A stretch of 11,139 nt of DNA, taken from assembly GCA_025965635.1 (NCBI GenBank), contig JAOPWO010000054.1, forward strand, positions 1 through 11,139, in the 5' to 3' direction. The notes beneath the pieces are model-generated. The model searched no databases and was not told the origin of the DNA. It was given only the letters and a program-made list of their open reading frames with translations. This DNA comes from Modestobacter sp. Its GTDB lineage: Bacteria; Actinomycetota; Actinomycetes; Mycobacteriales; Geodermatophilaceae. Each line of letters starts with the position of its first letter. Position 1 is the first letter of the stretch. This document shows, piece after piece, positions 7,859 to 11,139 of the stretch. Made by a program: the position numbers and the translations under genes.

Positions 7859-9193
7859 GTGGTCAACACCGGCGACACTGCCTGGATCCTCACCAGCGCT
7901 GCGCTCGTGCTGTTGATGGTTCCAGGTCTCGCGCTCTTCTACGGCGGCATGGTGCGCGCGAAGAGCGTGCTGAACATGATGATGATGAGCTTCGGAGCGC
8001 TGGGCCTGATCAGCGTGCTCTGGGTCGTCTACGGCTACTCGTTCGCCTTCGGCGACGACGTCGGTGGCGGGCTGCTCGGCAGCCCGGGTGAGTTCTTCGG
8101 CCTCAGGGGCCTGATGGAGGACACCACGGGCGAGGCGGGCGGCCTCCCGGTCATGGCCTTCGTCGGCTTCCAGGCGGTCTTCGCGGTCATCACCGTCGCG
8201 CTGATCTCCGGTGCGATCGCCGACCGCGCCAAGTTCAGCGCCTGGATGGTGTTCGTCGGCGCCTGGGCCTCGATCGTCTACTTCCCGGTCGCGCACTGGG
8301 TCTTCGACTTCGACGCCGACGGCCACACCGGTGGGTGGATCGCCAACGACCTGGCCGCCATCGACTTCGCCGGCGGTACCGCGGTGCACATCAACGCCGG
8401 TGCCGCCGGCCTCGCCCTGGCTCTCGTGCTCGGCAAGCGCCGTGGCTTCGGTCGCGACCCGATGCGCCCGCACAACCTGCCGCTGGTGATGATCGGCGCC
8501 GGGCTGCTGTGGTTCGGCTGGTTCGGCTTCAACGCCGGGTCCGCCCTGGCGGCGAACAACACCGCAGCCGTCGTCTGGGTCAACACCCTGGTGGCCACGG
8601 GCGCGGCGATGCTGGGCTGGCTGCTGGTCGAGAAGATCCGCGACGGTCACTCCACCTCGCTGGGTGCCGCCTCCGGCGTCGTCGCCGGACTCGTCGCCAT
8701 CACCCCGTCCTGCTCCGCCGTCTCGCCGATCGGCGCGATCGTCATCGGCGTGATCGCCGGCGTGCTGTGCGCCCTGGCGGTGGGCCTGAAGTTCCGCTTC
8801 GGGTACGACGACTCGCTCGACGTCGTCGGCGTCCACCTGGTCGGTGGCCTGCTCGGCACCATCCTGATCGGCTTCCTGGCCACCGCCGACGCCCCGGCCG
8901 CGGTCGACGGACTGTTCTACGGTGGCGGCTTCGACCAGTTGTGGAAGCAGATCATCGGCGCGGTCGCCGTCCTGGGGTACTCGTTCCTCCTCACGCTGGT
9001 GATCGGCTTCGTCATCCACAAGGTGATGGGCTTCCGGATCTCCGAGGAGGACGAGGTCGCCGGCATCGACAACGTCGAGCACGCTGAGAGCGCGTACGAC
9101 TTCGTCTCCCTCGGGGGCGGCGGGGGAGCGGCATCACTCGCCGGCCAGGCGCACGCCGAGGCCCGCAACACCGAAGGAGCGACGAAGCCATGA
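7859..9193 (+). CDS. amtB: Ammonium transporter AmtB
   Basis: This 444-residue Amt/Rh-family channel moves ammonium across the cytoplasmic membrane. About eleven hydrophobic segments are visible. The recruitment and pore residues are present: Asp169 in IDFAGGTAVHINAG, the twin histidines His177 and His326 (GVHLVGG), and FGFNAGSALAANN in the middle. The C-terminal tail, FRISEEDEVAGIDNVEHAESAYDF, is the conserved cytoplasmic region that binds PII, and is followed by a Gly/Ala-rich extension of about 30 residues. There is no cleaved signal peptide; the protein begins directly in the first helix. The GTG at 7859 follows AGGAGGT with 4 nt between, and the long frame upstream runs through operators and is not coding. 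The stop overlaps the glnK start as ATGA, so channel and regulator are translationally coupled. Control by GlnR is suggested by upstream half-sites. Confidence 0.97.
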   Translation: MVNTGDTAWILTSAALVLLMVPGLALFYGGMVRAKSVLNMMMMSFGALGLISVLWVVYGYSFAFGDDVGGGLLGSPGEFFGLRGLMEDTTGEAGGLPVMAFVGFQAVFAVITVALISGAIADRAKFSAWMVFVGAWASIVYFPVAHWVFDFDADGHTGGWIANDLAAIDFAGGTAVHINAGAAGLALALVLGKRRGFGRDPMRPHNLPLVMIGAGLLWFGWFGFNAGSALAANNTAAVVWVNTLVATGAAMLGWLLVEKIRDGHSTSLGAASGVVAGLVAITPSCSAVSPIGAIVIGVIAGVLCALAVGLKFRFGYDDSLDVVGVHLVGGLLGTILIGFLATADAPAAVDGLFYGGGFDQLWKQIIGAVAVLGYSFLLTLVIGFVIHKVMGFRISEEDEVAGIDNVEHAESAYDFVSLGGGGGAASLAGQAHAEARNTEGATKP

Positions 9194-9528
9194 AGCTGGT
9201 CACCGCGATCGTCAAGCCGTTCAAGCTCGATGACGTCAAGAACGCCCTCGAACTGATCGGCGTCGCCGGCCTCACGGTCAGCGAGGTGCAGGGCTTCGGC
9301 CGGCAGCGCGGGCACACCGAGGTCTACCGCGGCGCGGAGTACCAGGTGGACTTCGTGCCCAAGGTCCGCATCGAGGTCGTCGTCAGCGAGCTGGACGCCG
9401 CCCGGGTGGTGGACGCGGTCGTCGAGTCCGCCTCGACCGGCCAGATCGGCGACGGCAAGGTCTGGGTGACGACCATCGACGAGGTCGTCCGCGTCCGCAC
9501 CGGCGAGCGGGGAGCCGACGCGCTCTGA
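9190..9528 (+). CDS. glnK: Nitrogen regulatory protein PII (GlnK/GlnB)
   Basis: This 112-residue PII protein senses 2-oxoglutarate, ATP/ADP and, through covalent modification, glutamine; it plugs AmtB when nitrogen is plentiful. The N-terminus MKLVTAIVKPFKLDDVK is standard. The T-loop reads HTEVYRGAEYQVDFVPK with the modification site Tyr51 intact, and the C-terminal signature TGQIGDGKVWV is present. In Streptomyces and Corynebacterium this tyrosine is adenylylated by the adjacent GlnD rather than uridylylated, so the same is likely here. Length is exactly that of the family. The ATG overlaps the amtB stop (ATGA) and has AAGGAG 10 nt upstream. Linkage to amtB makes glnK the better name than glnB. 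A strong hairpin begins 22 nt after its stop. Confidence 0.97.
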   Translation: MKLVTAIVKPFKLDDVKNALELIGVAGLTVSEVQGFGRQRGHTEVYRGAEYQVDFVPKVRIEVVVSELDAARVVDAVVESASTGQIGDGKVWVTTIDEVVRVRTGERGADAL

Positions 9529-9550
9529 CGCACGCCCGGTGAGCCGACGT

Positions 9551-9588
9551 CGGCCGGGACAGCGGGGTGGACCCCGTTGTCCCGGCCG
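9551..9588 (+). terminator. Long hairpin between glnK and glnD (attenuator, terminator or processing site)
   Basis: The arms at 9551-9568 and 9571-9588 are complementary over 18 positions, with one mismatch that becomes a G-U pair in RNA (G9562 with T9577); the loop is a few bases around TGGA. A 10-bp palindrome, CCGACGTCGG (9544-9553), leads into it. There is only a short T-poor stretch after it. It is the strongest hairpin I found in the window and sits in the 111 nt between glnK and glnD, so it could lower glnD expression or protect the amtB-glnK message. Confidence 0.6.
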
Positions 9589-9627
9589 AGTCGTTTCGCC
9601 CCCACCTCCCTGCTGCGCCTCCTCGAC

Positions 9628-9634
9628 GGAGAGG
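9628..9634 (+). promoter_or_regulatory. Shine-Dalgarno that favours the glnD start at 9640
   Basis: GGAGAGG lies 5 nt before a GTG at 9640. The only earlier start in the frame, TTG at 9577, falls inside the 3' arm of the hairpin at 9551-9588 and has no Shine-Dalgarno, so 9640 is preferred. Confidence 0.65.
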
Positions 9635-9639
9635 TCCCC

Positions 9640-10995
9640 GTGCTCGACACCTCTGCCCTGCCCGGCCTGAGCCGCGCCCAGCGCGGCGAGGCCCTCGACG
9701 GCTGGCTGTCCGGCCTGCTCGCCGGTGCCCTGGCCGGCACGCCACGCCCGGCTCCCCGCCGGGGTACGCCACCGCCCCCCGGCGACGACGGGATCGCCCT
9801 GGTCGCCGTCGGCAGCCTCGGTCGCCGGGAACTGCCGCCCTACGGCGACCTCGACCTGGTCCTGGTCCACGACGCCCGCCCGGAGGTGGCCGCGATCGCC
9901 GACGCCCTCTGGTACCCCATCTGGGACGCCGGGCTGCGCCTGGACCACTCGGTCCGGACCGTGCAGGAGGCCGTGTCGGTCGCCGCGACCGACGTCAAGG
10001 CGGGCCTCGGGCTGCTCGACGTCCGGCACGTCGCCGGTGACGCGCAGCTGTCCGCGACGCTGCGCACCGCCACCCTCGCGTCCTGGCGGCAGAACGCCGG
10101 CCTGCTGCTGCCCGAGCTCCGCGAGCTGCGCCGGGCACGGGGACGTCAGGTCGGTGAGCTCGGCTTCCTCCTCGAGCCGGACCTCAAGGAGGCCTACGGC
10201 GGGCTGCGCGAGGGGCAGGTGCTGCGCGCCCTCGCCGCCGCGCAGCTCGCCGACGAGCCGCCGTCGGACGCGGGGGACGCCTACACCTTCCTGCTCGACG
10301 TGCGCGACGCGCTGCGCCGGTCGACCGGGCGCCCCTCGGACGCGCTGGTCCGCCAGTCGCAGCGGCCGGTGGCCCAGGAGCTGGGCCTGGTCACCAACGG
10401 CACACCCGACGACGACGTGCTGCTGCGCCAGGTGAGCCTGGCCGGCCGGCGGCTGGCCTTCGTCGCCGACGAGACGTGGCGCCGGGTGGACGCGTCGATG
10501 GGGCGCCGGCCGCGCTCGCGCTACCGCCGGGTGCGACGCGAGCCGCTGGCCGAGGGCCTGGTGCGCCAGGGCGACGAGGTGGTGCTCGCCCGGGACGCCC
10601 GCCCGGCCGCCGACGTGGGCCTCGTCCTCCGCGGCGCGGCCGCGGCCGCCCGGGCCGACCTGCTGCTGTCCCCGTACACGCTCAAGGTGCTCGCGGTGCA
10701 CGCCCCGCCGCTGCCCGAGCCGTGGCCGCCGGAGGTCCGCTGGTCCTTCCTCCGCCTGCTGGCCAGCGGCCGGAGCGCGGTGCCGGTCCTCGAGCAGCTG
10801 GACCAGGAGGGCCTGCTCGCCCGGATGCTGCCCGAGTGGGACCGGGTGCGCTCCATGCCGCAGCGCCACCCCTGGCACCGGTTCACCGTCGACCGGCACC
10901 TGGTCGAGGCCGCGGCCGCGGCGGCGGAACTCACCCGCGACGTCGACCGGCCCGACCTGCTGCTGGTCGGCTCGCTGCTGCACGACATCGGCTAG
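9640..10995 (+). CDS. glnD: [Protein-PII] nucleotidyltransferase GlnD, ended early by an in-frame TAG
   Basis: GlnD modifies PII on Tyr51 under nitrogen limitation and removes the group again through its HD domain; in actinobacteria it acts as an adenylyltransferase. The nucleotidyltransferase motif GSLGRRELPPYGDLDLVL starts at residue 58, with the metal-binding Asp70 and Asp72. The family's middle region follows (DLKEAYGGLREGQVLRAL and later helices), then the start of the HD domain (HRFTVDRHL). The frame stops after LLHDIG (His448, Asp449) at TAG 10993-10995, giving 451 residues against roughly 750-900 for full-length enzymes. The stop replaces the lysine of HDIGK, and the same frame continues with HD-domain sequence. 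If real, the product keeps the transferase but lacks a complete HD domain and both ACT sensor domains. A sequencing error is the main alternative. It is the third gene of amtB-glnK-glnD. A TTG start at 9577 is less likely. Confidence 0.88.
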   Translation: MLDTSALPGLSRAQRGEALDGWLSGLLAGALAGTPRPAPRRGTPPPPGDDGIALVAVGSLGRRELPPYGDLDLVLVHDARPEVAAIADALWYPIWDAGLRLDHSVRTVQEAVSVAATDVKAGLGLLDVRHVAGDAQLSATLRTATLASWRQNAGLLLPELRELRRARGRQVGELGFLLEPDLKEAYGGLREGQVLRALAAAQLADEPPSDAGDAYTFLLDVRDALRRSTGRPSDALVRQSQRPVAQELGLVTNGTPDDDVLLRQVSLAGRRLAFVADETWRRVDASMGRRPRSRYRRVRREPLAEGLVRQGDEVVLARDARPAADVGLVLRGAAAAARADLLLSPYTLKVLAVHAPPLPEPWPPEVRWSFLRLLASGRSAVPVLEQLDQEGLLARMLPEWDRVRSMPQRHPWHRFTVDRHLVEAAAAAAELTRDVDRPDLLLVGSLLHDIG

Positions 10996-11139
10996 GGCTG
11001 GCCCGGGGACCTCACCGACGTGGGAGCCGCCGTCATCGGGGAGGTGGCCGTCCGGATGGGCTTCAGCCCGCCGGACGTCGCCACTCTCGTGGCCATGGTG
11101 CGCCACCACCTGCTGCTGCCCGACGTCGCGACCCACCGC
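10996..11139 (+). pseudogene. glnD: Continuation of the glnD HD domain beyond the in-frame TAG (runs off window)
   Basis: All 48 codons after the TAG are open in the glnD frame and read as HD-domain sequence: GWPGDLTDVGAAVIGEVA, then RMGFSPPDVATLVAMVRHH, LLLPDVATHR. In GlnD the HDIGKG motif is followed by just such a Gly-Asp-rich segment and then a conserved His-His. There is no sign of frameshift or of relaxed composition, so the disruption is limited to one codon and is probably recent or artefactual. The rest of the gene, including the ACT domains, is outside the window. Confidence 0.8.

Noticed and set aside
10993..10995. TAG in glnD as a programmed pyrrolysine or other recoding site
   Set aside because: Pyrrolysine is not expected in this lineage, the position is a plain conserved lysine, and I see no recoding element nearby. 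A nonsense change or a sequence error is simpler.
8917..11136. A 739-residue minus-strand open frame across amtB, glnK and glnD
   Set aside because: It is antisense to three recognised genes, and its low-complexity Gly/Arg/Gln/Val/His-rich translation resembles no family. It is a mirror of high-GC codon use.

Overview
This is a GC-rich (roughly 70% or more) stretch of an actinobacterial chromosome. The order smc, ftsY, amtB, glnK, glnD is the one known from actinobacteria, where ffh usually follows. GTG starts, very GC-rich third codon positions, and candidate Nur and GlnR operators fit the same assignment. The genus is a guess only; something near Geodermatophilaceae or Frankiales would not be surprising.

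Layout. (1) 2-901, + strand: 3' end of smc (chromosome condensation ATPase). (2) 960-3462, - strand: an endonuclease/exonuclease/phosphatase (EEP) family hydrolase lying downstream of a PhoD-like metallophosphatase; both lack signal peptides, and a 16-bp perfect palindrome abuts the phoD stop. (3) 3535-4749, + strand: ftsY, the SRP receptor GTPase. A 10-bp perfect inverted repeat overlaps its Shine-Dalgarno sequence, and hairpins follow its stop. (4) 4894-7487, - strand: a compact operon transcribed cbiM/nikM, PDGLE protein, cbiQ, cbiO. This is a group I energy-coupling-factor (ECF) importer for Ni2+ or Co2+, with genes overlapping or 1 nt apart. (5) 7488-7858: a 371-nt divergent regulatory region. 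On the importer side it holds two abutting 17-bp matches to the Streptomyces Nur (nickel-responsive Fur-family) box. On the amtB side it holds GlnR-like half-sites and a leader with three GC hairpins. (6) 7859-11139, + strand: amtB-glnK-glnD, covering ammonium uptake, PII signalling and the PII-modifying enzyme. amtB and glnK overlap by ATGA; a long hairpin separates glnK from glnD.

How it fits together. The window interleaves the membrane-targeting and chromosome core (smc, ftsY) with two import systems that share one divergent promoter region: metal import, probably nickel judging from the Nur boxes, and ammonium import with PII control. Nickel supply and nitrogen status meet physiologically at urease, which would make the pairing sensible, but that is inference.

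The most striking anomaly is in glnD. An in-frame TAG sits exactly where the lysine of the HD-domain motif HDIGK is expected, and the reading frame continues with good HD-domain sequence to the window end. It looks like a single-base AAG-to-TAG change, either a genuine nonsense mutation that removes the rest of the HD domain and the ACT domains, or a sequencing error. I found no CRISPR array, tRNA, rRNA, insertion sequence or clearly new system.
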